Notes under the pieces: model-generated
Told to the model about the DNA's origin: nothing
The model's database searches: none
The model's input: the letters and a program-made list of their open reading frames with translations, nothing else
NCBI RefSeq assembly: GCF_027943255.1
Contig: NC_072897.1
Coordinates: forward strand, 45,792,044 to 45,856,043
Length of the DNA: 64,000 nt
Origin: Anastrepha obliqua
Taxonomy: Eukaryota > Arthropoda > Insecta > Diptera > Tephritidae
Reading direction: 5' to 3'
Shown here: in pieces, positions 22,518-33,859 of the stretch
How positions within the stretch are numbered: position 1 is the first letter of the stretch
Layout of the letters: every line of letters starts with the position of its first letter
Program-made: the position numbers and the translations under genes

Positions 22518-23828
22518 TAGGGTGGCTGATGAAAGCCGCTACCAAAAAAAATTGAATAACTTTTTTTCTTTTTAAGTTATCTGTTCCATTTTTGTTTTAA
22601 TTTGCAGATTGATCTTTAAAATTTATTAAAATGGATAACTGGGACACGCAAACAAGAATTTGGATAGTCCGCCGCTATCACGCACTGGAGTCCGTAGTTT
22701 TGGTACAGAGAGAGTACAGGCGGATGTTTGGCGGCGATCCCCCGAGCAGATGGACCATAATGAGACTGGTGAATAATTTTGCTGAGCAAGGAACAGTCGC
22801 AAGAAGGCCTTATCATCGAAACCCACCAGTTCGGACGGAGGAAACGATCGCTGCTGTAGCTGCAGCTATACAAAGCAATCCAAGGGTTTCAACAAGAAGC
22901 TTATCTGCTCAACTTGGTGTCAGCCGACAGTCTTTGCAAACAATAATGCACAAAGATTTAGACTTATTTCCCTACAAAATTCAAATGGTTAACAAACTGA
23001 ATGCAGCAGACTTGCCGATTCGCTTGGAATTTTACCAGAAGATCCTGCAAATGGTGGAAGAAGACCAAAACTTGTTAAACTGCCTTTTCATGTCTGATGA
23101 GGCCCATGTCGATTTAAACGGCAATGTGAACAAACAAAATTGTCGAATATGGAGTACTTCTAACCCACAGATATTCCACGAGACGGAATTGCATCCTCTT
23201 CGCGTGACAGTGTGGTGTGCGGTTTCTTCACGCTGTATTGTCGGGCCTTTTTTTGAAGAAAATGGTCACACCGTTACGGTTACTGGAGACCGTTATTTGA
23301 AAATGCTGAAAGAATTTTTCTATCCAGAACTACGCCGAAAGAGAATTCCTTTCAACTCTGTGTGGTTTCAACAAGATGGGGCAACGTCTCACATAGCCCA
23401 GACTGTTATGACAGAGTTGCGACGAAAATTTCCAAATAAACTGATTTCAAGAAACTCCGAATTTCGTTGGCGCACCAGGTCGCCTGACCTTACTGCACCT
23501 GACTTTTTCTTGTGGGGTTTATGTAAACAAGAAGTTTATAAAACAAAGCCAACAAATTTGGATGAACTAAAACAATCCATTCGGGCAACAATTGCGGCTA
23601 TTCCTCTCGCAACTCTCAAAGCAGCAATGAACAACTTTTTACTAAGATGCCGCACTTGTGTCAACGAGCATGGGGGGCATTTAAATTAAATTATTTTTAA
23701 AACTAGTTAAGCTACATTTAATAAAATTTAATGACCTTCAACTTGAAAAAAAAAATAAATGAATTCCATACACTAAAAAAAAAGTTATTTGAGTTTCTTA
23801 ATGTAGCAAAATTCATCAGCCACCCTGT
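22518..23828 (+). mobile_element. Mariner-like element, intact, copy 1
   Basis: The ends AGGGTGGCTGATGAA (from 22519) and the complement at about 23813-23827 are flanked by TA. The element is 1311 bp with a single uninterrupted transposase gene. It is inserted in hAT-like copy A at a site where copy B carries a nearly identical element (36782-38092). Confidence 0.95.
22631..23689 (+). CDS. Mariner-type transposase, full length, 352 residues
   Basis: The enzyme excises the element and inserts it at TA dinucleotides. An N-terminal HTH domain of DUF4817 type (about residues 10-60) is followed by a second HTH (about 80-110) and a DDE_3-type catalytic domain. The catalytic residues are D156 in FMSDEAHVDL, D249 in WFQQDGATSH and D286 in TRSPDLTAPDFFLWG. 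The D2-D3 spacing is 36 residues, not the 34 of classical mariner. The start ATG lies 113 bp inside the left end. All three aspartates are present with no stop, so it may encode active enzyme. Its product would be identical in sequence to that of 36895-37953. Confidence 0.93.
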   Translation: MDNWDTQTRIWIVRRYHALESVVLVQREYRRMFGGDPPSRWTIMRLVNNFAEQGTVARRPYHRNPPVRTEETIAAVAAAIQSNPRVSTRSLSAQLGVSRQSLQTIMHKDLDLFPYKIQMVNKLNAADLPIRLEFYQKILQMVEEDQNLLNCLFMSDEAHVDLNGNVNKQNCRIWSTSNPQIFHETELHPLRVTVWCAVSSRCIVGPFFEENGHTVTVTGDRYLKMLKEFFYPELRRKRIPFNSVWFQQDGATSHIAQTVMTELRRKFPNKLISRNSEFRWRTRSPDLTAPDFFLWGLCKQEVYKTKPTNLDELKQSIRATIAAIPLATLKAAMNNFLLRCRTCVNEHGGHLN

Positions 23829-24925
23829 ATGTAGAAGAAATTGTTTTAGCATTTGCAGGAATTCGATCATTCGAATATTTACTCCCTAATTATTGCATAA
23901 AATATGATAAGGCGATGCTCGTGAGGTAGGTCATGTTGCTTCAGTGCATACATATGCGTGCAACACTATGTTTATTAAAGATGCAATAGAACTTAGTTGT
24001 CCCATATATGTATGTATGTATGCAAATATGTTTCTATGAAGTTTTCCTTTATTTATTTTAAATTTCAAAGTTTTATACTATCTATAAAATGCATACATAT
24101 GTGAATTATTCCCTATAATATACATACGTAAATTGAAAAAAAATTCGTTTGGCAATGGAACAAAAAACGCATATTCAAATGTACATAAATATTATATGAA
24201 GGCAATGCGTCGTGACATAGGTCATTGTTACTGCAGTGCATGTGCACATATTATACATTTGTAACACTATAAGAATTGAAGATGCAATTGAATTTTTGCA
24301 CAAATATAACTAACATAATATATGTGATATATATACATATATTGATATACATATATATTCATCAATATGCCAATATGCTCTTTGACTTCTTGTCTAAAAT
24401 TAATTTCGACTCGAAAAACTAGTAAAAATTTTCATCAAATTTACTAAAACGCACACAACAAAATGTGAGGTCGTTTTATAATGTATTTTGTTTAAATTTT
24501 TCTTTTAAAATTAAAGCAACAAACATTAAAGTTACTTTGATTTTAAATGTTGGATTTTAAATCTTTATTTGATTGTATTTTTCACCAAAAGTTGACAGAA
24601 ATATACTCAACTGGTCTAATTAAACAGTAGTTGAGCAAAATTCGTTTGTATGCAGGAAGAAGGAATGTTAACGTTGTAGGCTAGCTACAGGCACTTTATC
24701 ATAAAAAGCAAATATGCTAAGTTCAATAGTGAATTAGAAAGAGCACTTAATTCAAAAATATTATATATATGTGTGTACATACATACATATATTATGTCGG
24801 TCTAAGGCATCTTCTGTTGAAACTTTGTTGAGTTCCCTTCAACCAAATCAAATCCTTCATAGAGAATTGATTCAATACCAGGCATACAGGAAGATGGCAT
24901 ATGCAAATTCAAATATGTGAATTTA

Positions 24926-25798
24926 CAGGGTGGGACATATAGCGTTTGCTTTTTGAACCACCTATTTTTTTAAGAATGGTAAGACAAATGACATGTCAAA
25001 TGTGTTCATAATTTACTTAAAGGTTCGACATTTACGAAATGGGACGCTATACGCTTGCACAAAATTGGGAAATATTGAAAACCTATTTCCAAAGTGGTGA
25101 GTCTTCTTCTTATTTTCTAATTTTCCCATCGGTGGATACGTCAATAAGCAAAATTGTCGGATTTGGGGCTCAGAAAATCCACACGTTACTGTAGAGAAGC
25201 TAATGCATCTACAACGAGTCACTGTTTGGTGCGGTTTTTGGTCTGGCGGCATCATCGGGCCATTTTTTTTCGAAAATGAGCGAGGAGCCACGGTTACAGT
25301 AAATGGCGAGCGTACCGTGGCATGCTCAACTAGTTGTTTCCAAAAATTGAAGAGGATGACATGGACGACATTTGGTTTCAACAGGACGGTGCAACTTGTC
25401 ACACTGCCGAAGTTACACTCGAACTTTTGTCTACCGTTTTTGAATTCCAATATGAATTGGCCGCCTCGGAGCTGTGATTTAAGCCCGTTGGACTATTTTT
25501 TGTGGGGAGCCGTTAAGGACAAATGCTATGCAAACCATCCAGAGACGATTGATGCTTTAAAACACGAAAACGAAGTTGCCATTCATGAAATTAGAGCCCA
25601 AACAATCGAAAATATGCTTAAAAATTGGGTCGATCGAATGGCCTACTGTAAAGCCAGTCGTGACAATCATTTGAACAATATTATTTTTCATTCGTAAATG
25701 ACAATGTTCTATCTTCAAAATAAAAAAAAGTTTGAAAAAATATTGATTAGTTTTTTTTATAGCTGATTCAAAAAGCAAATTTTACATGGCCCACCCTA
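24926..25798 (+). mobile_element. Mariner-like element with internal deletion
   Basis: The left end CAGGGTGGGACATATAGCG and right end GGCCCACCCTA are bounded by TA. The element is a shorter relative of the one at 44129-45413. A deletion joins the transposase start to the region just after the first catalytic aspartate. Confidence 0.9.
25039..25697 (+). pseudogene. Mariner-type transposase, internally deleted
   Basis: The ATG at 25039 begins MGRYTLAQNWEILKTYFQSG, closely similar to the start at 45300 on the minus strand. At about 25105-25125 the sequence jumps to GGYVNKQNCRIWGSENPHVT, so most of the DNA-binding part and the FSDEAHF block with D1 are gone. The remainder is frameshifted. D2 (FQQDGATCHTA) lies in another frame near 25376-25410. 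D3 (RSCDLSPLDYFLWGA) is in frame, and the end NIIFHS is followed by TAA at 25695-25697. It is inactive. Confidence 0.88.
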
Positions 25799-27189
25799 TA
25801 TATACATACATATGCACATAAATATACATATATGCTGTATATATGTATGTACGTACATATATATGCTGTGTGCACTTGCCGCTAAAAATTCTCAAGAAAT
25901 CCAGCGCACATTCATTTATTTAAACAAGTTTTTAAGCCTTCACTATGAAGTAGTACACGTTTCACACGAAGTCGCACACTGGTATAATCAGTCGTTGTTC
26001 AGACGACAAGAAAGTGACATAAATGGAGGCTGTGCTAGTTGTTTCGTTTTCTTTCAAGCAAATCAAATTCCTTCATAGAAAATTGCTTTATTACTAGGCG
26101 CTCAGGAAGATGGCGCAAGCAAATTCAAATACAATGTGAATTCATATCCGTATGCGGCTGTATACACTTGGCACAGCAAGAATACTACGATTAGGAAAAA
26201 ATGCCCAAGGAATGCAATGCACATTCATAGGCACAGAATTGGGCCAAAAATTATGAATTATGAAAATTGTTTCATAATTTACTTAAAAACTGTTTAGGAC
26301 TTTACTATGAAGTAGGAAATTATTATTCGATATGTGAATTGGCATCCGAACGCTGAATGTATCATATGTACAGTAACCTCCAAATAATCCGCACTCTGGT
26401 TTCAAAGTAAGTTTCTAACTTTGCTGATGTATACATATGTTTTGTGCACTTTTTATGAATTAGAGAACTACATACGTAAAGTACAATAATGTACTAATTA
26501 ACTATTTACCTACTATCAGAGAACATAAAATAATTGTTTCGAAATTTTCTTCTAGTATCGAAATATTCGGGACAGAACGTTTTTATAAGCCACTTGTTGC
26601 TGGCTTCTGCATTTTACAGTACGCTCATGCGCGCACTTGACGAACAGCAGCTGCGGCTGTCGAAAATTTAGATTACATATTTACATATATATCTGGGTGC
26701 AAACATACATATGTACAGAGCCGCGACCATTCGGCATGCCAAAAATTCAAGATTCAACAAATATTGGCAAATATTTCTGTAAGAAGTATTTCATTATTCA
26801 ATCATAGATATAGAAATTTGTCATCGTTATGAAAAATTGGCATATGGGCGGCTCGGTTTATGCATGCAAGTACCTATTTTGCTCCTAGAAATATGAGTTT
26901 GGACTTATTAAAGAATTTTGTTTTTGTGGTGAGGTGCAATATTTGAAACTGTTCAGCGCCATAGCAACTAGAATCATGACCGCTATGGCTGTGCCTATGA
27001 ATGTATGTATTTCGTTACTTGTACTCGCTAGGCATAGGATTTTAGCTTCAGAGAACATACGCACGTTGAGGAATAAAGTGCGTACCCTGTGTATGCGGTT
27101 ATATGTACATGCATAGGTGTTACTAATAATCACAGTTTTGCTGGGAGTTGAAAATACAAATATGTACGCAAGAATGATAGAAACAAGAT

Positions 27190-28230
27190 TGCGCCTATCA
27201 GAGAGAACGTGACGTCACATTTGCCGCGTTGTGCAGTGTTGCCAACTATTTGCTCTGCGCAATAAATTTAGTCCTTTTTTATACCTACAATGTGAAAAGT
27301 ATTAAGTTTGGTGCTTGTTTCTTTTTTTAATTTAAAGCTACCGAAACTGTAAGTTAAAAAAAAGAAACAGTAAACAAAAGAATGTTAAAAAAGGTCACTC
27401 TGAGAAGATTTTAGTGCTAATGAAAACTTTTTTTCTTAACATTGAAAACCTTTTTACACATTTTAAAAAGCGTTTGAATTTACTGAATGCGAATTAAAAC
27501 CATAGAGGTGTAATCATTTCTTCCGGTCCTGAACCCTTAGTGGGACATAGGGTATTAAGAAGTGTATTCATAGTAAAAATGAGCAAAAAAATACCAGAAA
27601 ATACTGAAAAAGCCATAACGACATTTTTATAAAAAGAGTACCTTATTTTGTTACATACAAAAGAGTTTCTTTTAACAAAAAAACTCATACATTAAATTGT
27701 ACATATCCATTACACATTGATTTAAAAATAATGCACATTTTAAAGACAATTTGTCACGCATGCAAAGTTCTTTAAGTAATTCAATAAAAATTTGGTGTTT
27801 TACTTTATTTAAATGGGCATTTTAGTGCGTTTTTATATCCAAAGCTAGTCAACACTGCGGTAGCGAGAGAGAGATTTGACTGCTGAAAGCAGAAGAACAC
27901 CAAAAACAACTGCAATCGCGGGCAATGCGACCGATGTAAAAAAGTAAAGCTAAATTAAACTGAGTGAATTATTGAACTAATTTTAAAGAATTTATATTTT
28001 ACAAAATTATAAACATTACTTTAATTAGAACAGGCTAGAAAGATGTCATGAAGAAAGAACTAAGACTCCGAGACTAAATAACAAAAAAAAATCCTAAATC
28101 GAGTTACGAAAATGGTAATCTGCCCATACTGGTGCTAAAACGACGTAATTCATTGTCATATTCGCTGAGAAAAAGTAACGGTACCACGATAAGCGCCACA
28201 AATATGTATGTGTACGCATATACAAAAGAG
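27190..28230. other. About 1 kb of unassigned sequence inside copy A2
   Basis: No counterpart is seen in copies A or B at this place, so it may be an insertion. The outer strings GCGCCTATC (27192 on) and GATAAGCGC (near 28180) are weakly inverted. No gene or strong repeat was found. Confidence 0.4.
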
Positions 28231-28639
28231 AATAGTTTTAGCATACGTTAGGTAGGATTCCGATTATTCGGGTGTTTACTCCCTAATTATTGCATGTAGA
28301 TATGGTAAGTCGTTGCGTCGTGAGATAGGTCATGGTTGTTGCAGTACATAAGAATAAAAGTAACACCATAAGAATTCAAGATGCAATTGAACTTTTGACG
28401 AAATATAACTAACATAATATAGTTATATATTTATGTATATGTATATCAAATGTATCATCAAATTTGTATAAAGTTTTAAATTTACTTAAACGCATCCAAC
28501 AAAATGTGAGGTCGTTTTACAGTTTTTACGGTTAGTGTCATTTTTGACAATTCACGCTATTCGTAGCCCGTGAGAGTTCTCTATACATTAACGTTCTCTT
28601 ATGATGTCCGTTTGCTAAACATTTAGTGATCGGGGGTCT

Positions 28640-29000
28640 ATCTTATTAACCTTTTGGAATGACGTTGTTTTTGCTGATAAAGGGAAATTTAATCTTTTTG
28701 GCTTTGTTGGAAAGACGATTATCACGACCTAATTCCGAGCTGAAGCCGAAAAACCTGCGAGGAACTGTAAAGCACGGTGGAGGTAACTTTATGCTTTGGG
28801 GTGGTATGTCATCGGTTGGGGTCGGAAACTTAGCTTTCAAAGAGTTTGTGAAATTTTCCGACAACCGACTGAACTTAAAAAGAGCGTTACAAGAAGAGTG
28901 GGAACAAATCATGCGAACATAACATAGTAAACTTGTTGACTATGCAGTCTCGGCTAAAATAAATTTTGAAACAAAAAAGCTATCTTATAAAATGTAAGTT
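28640..29000 (+). pseudogene. Tc1-like transposase fragment, internally deleted
   Basis: The D1 block is present as VVFADKGKFNLFGF, where lysine replaces the usual serine or glutamate. NLRGTVKHGGGNFMLWGGM and SSVGVGNLAFKEFV follow, as expected for Tc1. The sequence then jumps directly to the C-terminal LKRALQEEWEQIM, so the second aspartate and the glutamate are missing. Frames change between blocks. Terminal repeats were not identified; the fragment abuts the 3' end of hAT-like copy A2. Confidence 0.8.
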
Positions 29001-29344
29001 AGCAAAATTCTTAAGTTTACTTTAACACACGAAATAAGGTCTGTAGACACACATATGTGCCTATAGTTTTCTATTCTACCACAATTAAGGAAACAAACCT
29101 CTCGAGTTAATTAAATGAGACTATGGCCACGGTAAATTATATAATATAGTAAAGGTAAGGCTGGCAATTTGGAGCTTCCCGGACAAGTGGGCTATGCACT
29201 CCCGCCTACACTTGCTACTACAACGTTCACGACCCTCTTAGCTTCGAGGAAAGAGTAGGAATTGGACTATGTAAGACAGGACGAGTCCATCCATATATAT
29301 AAGTCGCACTTCTCTTAACGAGATGGTTGAGTAATTTCACCTAA

Positions 29345-29960
29345 AGGTAACATGTAAAGGGCTCCTAGCCATTGCGACATTGAGGGTAACTGCAGAGCCG
29401 ATGAACTAGCGAGACTCAACACTAAATGGACTGATGAGTACATAGACAATGAAAGGCATACCCTTACAAGCATGTGAGCTACTTATCTTTGAGGAAATTG
29501 TAAGAGCAGCGAAAGAAAGATGGCGTAATGAAACCACATACAGAACCGTCCGACAATTGTGGCTAACTCTTAATGCTAAGAGACAGAAGGACAGAATCTC
29601 TGCTAAAGCAAAATAAGCGCAGTCTTAGCACACCGATTTCAGTTATAACGGGGCATTGCCTAATCGGCAAGCACGCCCAGAGGAAGGGTGTGCAACCACA
29701 TGACTTCTGCAGAAATTATCTAGATGGGGGAGAGGAAGTTACGATCCCGCACCTTTTGTGCCATTGTCCTGCTCTATCCAGACGTAGATTTACCTTTTTA
29801 AGTAGAAAATTCTTTAATGAATTGGAAGATCTTATTTCCGTGGAAATCAGGGATCTTCTAAAACTTTTTAAAAGTACACATTGGTTTTAGGAGAGAGAAA
29901 GACAAGTTCCCCTGAGTGTGCACCACAGTGGACAACCGTTTCAACCTAATCTAACCTAAC
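29345..29960 (+). pseudogene. Non-LTR retrotransposon 3' fragment: RNase H end and C-terminal tail
   Basis: One frame reads PSHCDIEGNCRADELARL, the histidine-containing end of the RNase H domain carried by many insect LINEs. Downstream, after stops and shifts, WRNETTYRTVRQLWLTLNAK, then ISVITGHCLIGKHAQRKGVQ and a CCHC-like tail (CRNYLDGGEEVTIPHLLCHC) follow, to a stop at 29888-29890. The sequence continues to a repeat-like 3' end, AACCTAATCTAACCTAAC, near 29943-29960. The layout fits the I/R1/LOA group; the exact clade is uncertain. It is a 5'-truncated dead copy. Confidence 0.75.
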
Positions 29961-30317
29961 AAAGTTAATGCAAAAATGTTAGAAGAGTTGGAAAGTTACA
30001 AAAGCTTCAGAATGTAGTTTTGGAAACCATTCAATCATTAATTAGTCCTATAGCTTGTCCAAGAATGCAAAGCACTCCAATTATTCAACAAAGCAAAACT
30101 ATTGTAGATACTCAGTCACGCGGGCATTATTGAAAATCAACGACGCGAAGTATATATAAGTATGTACATATGTGATCCTCAATTCTAAAAGCTACGGTTA
30201 GTGCAATTTCTATTGGAAATAACAGAAAAACATAACCACAATCGATCAGAAATCTGTGGCCATAACATAGTTGCCTGTACAAATTATAAGTCAAGTTGTG
30301 CCATTTTCCCTCTTTAA
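29961..30317. other. Spacer, nothing recognised
   Basis: I see no gene, terminal repeat or RNA feature in this stretch. Confidence 0.5.
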
Positions 30318-31025
30318 GGGGTTACATACAGTTAGAAGATCGAAAAAAAGAGAATTTTCCAGAATTTTTTCTGAGGAAGCTTTTAAATTTATTGATCTAA
30401 AAATTTGTACACATATTATCTTATCTTTTAACTGTTTAAGGCTTCGTATTAGTAAAAATATTTATTTGGAAAGGAGCTACAGCTGATATCCGGGAGCTCC
30501 TCTCAAACAAGACGTTTTGCGGTAACCACTATGTCTCTGAACTGGATCCTCTGAAATTAAAAAATCAAACAGATTTCGTTAAAGTTATGTTAAAACTACT
30601 AATTGATCGAAGGAATAAGCAAAATAAATTTTTTTGACAAATGCCGGTTTTTCACAAAAAAAATCGATTTTTGACCAAAATTTCGGCCTTAAATTGCTTA
30701 TAATAAAGAAAATATTTATCGGTGAGGAAAAATCTTCAATTAATTACTAAACAATATATTTGAGAAGCTCGTGTTAAAATTTGAGACTAATCGGTTCAGC
30801 CGTTTTCGAGTAATGTTGGTCACCGGCGCTGCCGCTACGGCTTTGTATTACCAAGCATTCTGAAACGCCTTTTTAAATTTGCGTGTACTTCGAAAATATT
30901 CACCGGAACTATATAAAATTTTCTGTGTGTATTCTTAAATATACATATGTACATTAAGAAAAAAATATATATAATATATAATAGAAAAAATCGTCTTTTT
31001 TTTAATTCTAACCGTATATAACCCC
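30318..31025. mobile_element. TTAA-flanked MITE, second copy type
   Basis: The ends GGGGTTACATACAGTTAGAA and the complement of GGGGTTATATACGGTTAGAA lie between TTAA at 30314-30317 and TTAA at 31026-31029. The length is 708 bp. Short frames inside are not credible genes. The same layout (TTAA, GGGG, TAAC or TTAC) is seen at 14238-14921. Confidence 0.85.
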
Positions 31026-31029
31026 TTAA

Positions 31030-32945
31030 TTTCTCATTATCCGTTAAGCGGATTTTATGATAATACCTCGAAAATTCGAGTTGTGTTGTTATTGATTGTG
31101 ACCGCAGAGATGCAGTCTTAAGCTCATAGCTGCTAGCCGCTAATCGTTGTAAATAAGGTTTGCATTACAATTAGTAATAACAAATATTTTGTTGATGATT
31201 ATTCTAACAGCGTTCAACGCTGAAGGTTTGTTTCAGGTCAGCACCTTTAGACTGGTTAGCTCGATTCAAGCTCTTAAGACGAGAGCTAGGGCAAGATATA
31301 AAGCCTACAACAAAAAATCATATTCTTTTTATCATAGAAATGACTTCACTTTCTACAAGACCACGACCTTAACTCACTGGGCACTCCCGGGCTAATTTTA
31401 ATATTTTTATTTATTAATTTTATCGTATGCCAAAGTTTTTTGGGGATTATTGAATACTCCTCTCTGAGTTTCAAGCCAACAAATCATAGTTGTAAGCTGA
31501 TTTTCAAATGTCTCTCATTCGAGATTGCCTGGCTTGGAGCATAGAGGAGACCACTCCAATAGTCATGCTATGGAAAAAAATTTGAAATCATCTTGCTTAT
31601 ACATATGTATTTTACTTGCGTTTTACAGGCCCAACTGAGAGCATGTTTCTCAGATTGTAGAAGAATGAAATAAAAAACTTAGTTCCATATACTTCAGCGG
31701 TATGAGCTCCTGAAGCCACGCGTCATCCGCCACTGGAAATACCAAGTAGCAATAATGCAATACCAGTATCTATATTTAAAGTGTATCGCAATATTCCTAT
31801 GCTCATCATTGTTTAAGGGTAACAAATTGAGGGAACCCAACAATGTGGATATCCCAACACAAACAGTAATATTGATCAAAGTTAGAATGGAGTGAATTGG
31901 TGCGTACAAATATTTAACCACGCATTGGCGCAAGCCACAAACTGTGCAGCAGGCACTGCTTTCAACCCCAATCAAATATGTGCTTACCTTTAGATGTTTT
32001 TATACAAACTCATATACTATACAAATATGCATATGGATGGCGATGGGGAAGTATAGGGTTTTCTAATAGATGCGGATCGGTGTTGGCTATGGCAGCCATG
32101 CTGTTTTGACAGCGTCTGGCTTTGAAAGCATTATTCATTCAAAATTATAAAACTTTACTAATCATTTATTTGAGGGTTTGAATGTGTTACGCGGAGGAGA
32201 GGAAGATAATGGGATTTGATCCCACCAGTCTTTTGCTTTTAGATTCTCTAGAGTTGGGGGTCTATGCCAAAAAGCCGCAAAGTCAACATAGGGCCGTCGC
32301 TCAAGTTCAGCCGAATCTAAGCAGCAGAGTCATTGAAAATGGGATGTCGATATGGAATATGTAAAATCCCACTCATAACATAAAATAGACAAATAATTTC
32401 ATTAATACTTCTACATTGCTTTTTTTATTCCGTTTCGACCCGTCTTTAAAACCCTATACATTGTTCTGGACTGTTGTCATGTCATTCCAGCTGTTGGCGC
32501 TATATATAATAAGTGATTAAGGTATAATAACAGGACTAAATGCTCGTTTAATTGACTAATACTCCGTCTACATACCTATGTATGTATATCTTTTCCTACA
32601 TATTGAAGAACGCATAGTACATGCTTGCACTCTTAAAAGAATTCATGGCTCTTTGCTTGTAGCCTCACAATCCTTTATTCTCATTATCTCATAATCTCCC
32701 TACCTCAGTTCACAACATTACACTGGCACTTGTTGAGGCAAATGAAAAGGGAAATCAAACATATTCACTCGCGCTAGTTAATGCCCTTTTTATTATTTTA
32801 CCTATATATGGTATGTTCTCAAGTATTTATAGAAAAAAACGGTTTTTGTAACTAACGGGCTGCAAGTTGCTCAAGTGGTTTAGGTTAGGGTATAGTGGTT
32901 GGAAACCACTTAAGTCTGAATGTCCATTGCGATATATCTAGTCTG
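31030..32945. other. 1.9 kb without recognisable genes
   Basis: The base composition is moderate, with scattered short frames under 100 codons and no domain I recognise. The palindrome-rich text near 31230 (TTCAACGCTGAA) is short. It may be unique host spacer or very old repeat. Confidence 0.45.
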
Positions 32946-33660
32946 GGCTCAATATTCTGCTTCTTATTCTCTAGAGCGTACAATTGTTGGCGTATGCCGA
33001 TGATATTGACACCATCAGCTTGAACAACCGTATCGGCACCCATGTCAATTTTGACAGTTATGATTTCGAGGTCGTAAGAGACTTCATTTATTTAGGAATC
33101 AGCATTAACATGGATAATAATGTCAGCCTGGGAATCCAACGAAGAATCTCTCTTGCCAACAAATGCTACTTTGGACTAAGTAGGCACCTGAGTAGTAAAG
33201 TCGTCTCTCGACGAACAAAACTAACACTCTATGAGGCTCTCATCATGCCCGTCCTACGTACAGTACAGAAGCGTGGACTATGATAATATCCGATGAAACG
33301 TCGCTTGGAGTGTTTGAGAGAAAGATTCTGCGCAAAATTTTTGGACTTTTGCACGTTGGGGACGGCGAATATCGCAGGCGATGGATCTGTGAGAGCTTTA
33401 CGACGATATACATAGGCATAGAGCAGCGAAAAAAGATCCAGCGGCTGTGTTGGCTGGGTCATGTCGAACGAATGGATACAAACGCTTCGGCTATGAAAGT
33501 ATTCGATGTGGTACCAGCTGGTGGCAGCAGAGGTAGCGGAAGGCCTCTACTGCGTTGGAAGGATCAGGTGGAGAAAGACTTGGTTTCATTTGGTGTGTCC
33601 AACTGGCGTCGGTGAGTACAAGAAAGAAACGACTTGCGTGCTTTATTAAACTCGGTCAAA
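32946..33660 (+). pseudogene. Non-LTR retrotransposon RT C-terminal fragment
   Basis: The fragment begins at the reverse transcriptase catalytic box AYADDIDTI (about 32990) and continues with FIYLGISINMDNNVSLGIQR, RRISLANKCYFGLSRHL and TKLTLYEALIMPVL. After a frameshift near 33275 it reads GVFERKILRKIFG, LCWLGHVERMD and GRPLLRWKDQVEKDL, the common tail of an insect LINE group. The catalytic aspartates are intact, but the endonuclease and the first two thirds of RT are missing. It ends near SNWRR at 33615. The clade cannot be fixed by eye. Confidence 0.8.
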
Positions 33661-33859
33661 ATCGCGTAAACGGTTATCGCGCCAATTAAGAAGAATAATT
33701 CTCTAAGCTGTGGAACCCTAAATACCCTAAGCGATGCCGAGTTCTGGCAAGAACGGGTAGTCCCTGGTGATGATACCTACCAATGAGTAAGGGGAAGACC
33801 GGTCTAGATTGGTGAGGTATACAGTTCTATATTCACTTCTTCTAGGCCTTAGGATTGCG

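Larger units (their letters stand above)
13219..24585 (+). mobile_element. hAT-like non-autonomous element, copy A (host of nested insertions)
   Basis: It opens with the terminal repeat CAGAGAACGTTAATGTATAG at 13219; the start CAGAGAAC is that of hobo/Hermes-type hAT elements. Element sequence occupies 13219-13609, 19995-20178, 21664-22517 and 23829-24585. The gaps are filled by a Helitron, a Tc3-like element and a mariner. Large parts match copy B (35858-39039). Copy A has no 3' terminal repeat: at about 24580 it switches, within TATTTTTCACCAAAA, into internal sequence of a second copy. No transposase of its own is present. The family assignment rests only on the terminal bases. Confidence 0.6.
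24586..28600 (+). mobile_element. hAT-like element, copy A2 (5'-truncated, fused to copy A)
   Basis: Similarity to the interior of copy A starts at the switch point near 24585, where TTTTTCACCAAAA is shared, and runs to the 3' terminal repeat TTCTCTATACATTAACGTTC (28577 on, ending near 28600). It includes stretches matching 13480-13600, 19995-20160, 21690-22320 and 23860-24480. It is interrupted by a deleted mariner (24926-25798). A block of about 1 kb at 27190-28200 has no counterpart in copies A or B. No 5' terminus is present and no 8-bp target duplication links its 3' end to the 5' end of copy A. Confidence 0.55.

Noticed and set aside
22616..22873. Minus-strand frames at the start of each intact mariner (also 36880-37137)
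   Set aside because: Antisense to the transposase; identical in both copies only because the elements are identical.
27190..28200. A separate transposon bounded by GCGCCTATC / GATAAGCGC
   Set aside because: Only 8 of 9 bases pair, no target duplication is seen, and the boundaries with copy A2 are unclear.
13219..28600. Single 15-kb hAT transposon with true target duplication
   Set aside because: The 8 bases outside the two ends (CAATATGC and ATGATGTC) do not match, so it is described as fused copies instead.
31694..31975. 93-codon minus-strand frame with cysteines (CCTVCGLRQC)
   Set aside because: No recognisable domain, no neighbours in register and length expected by chance.
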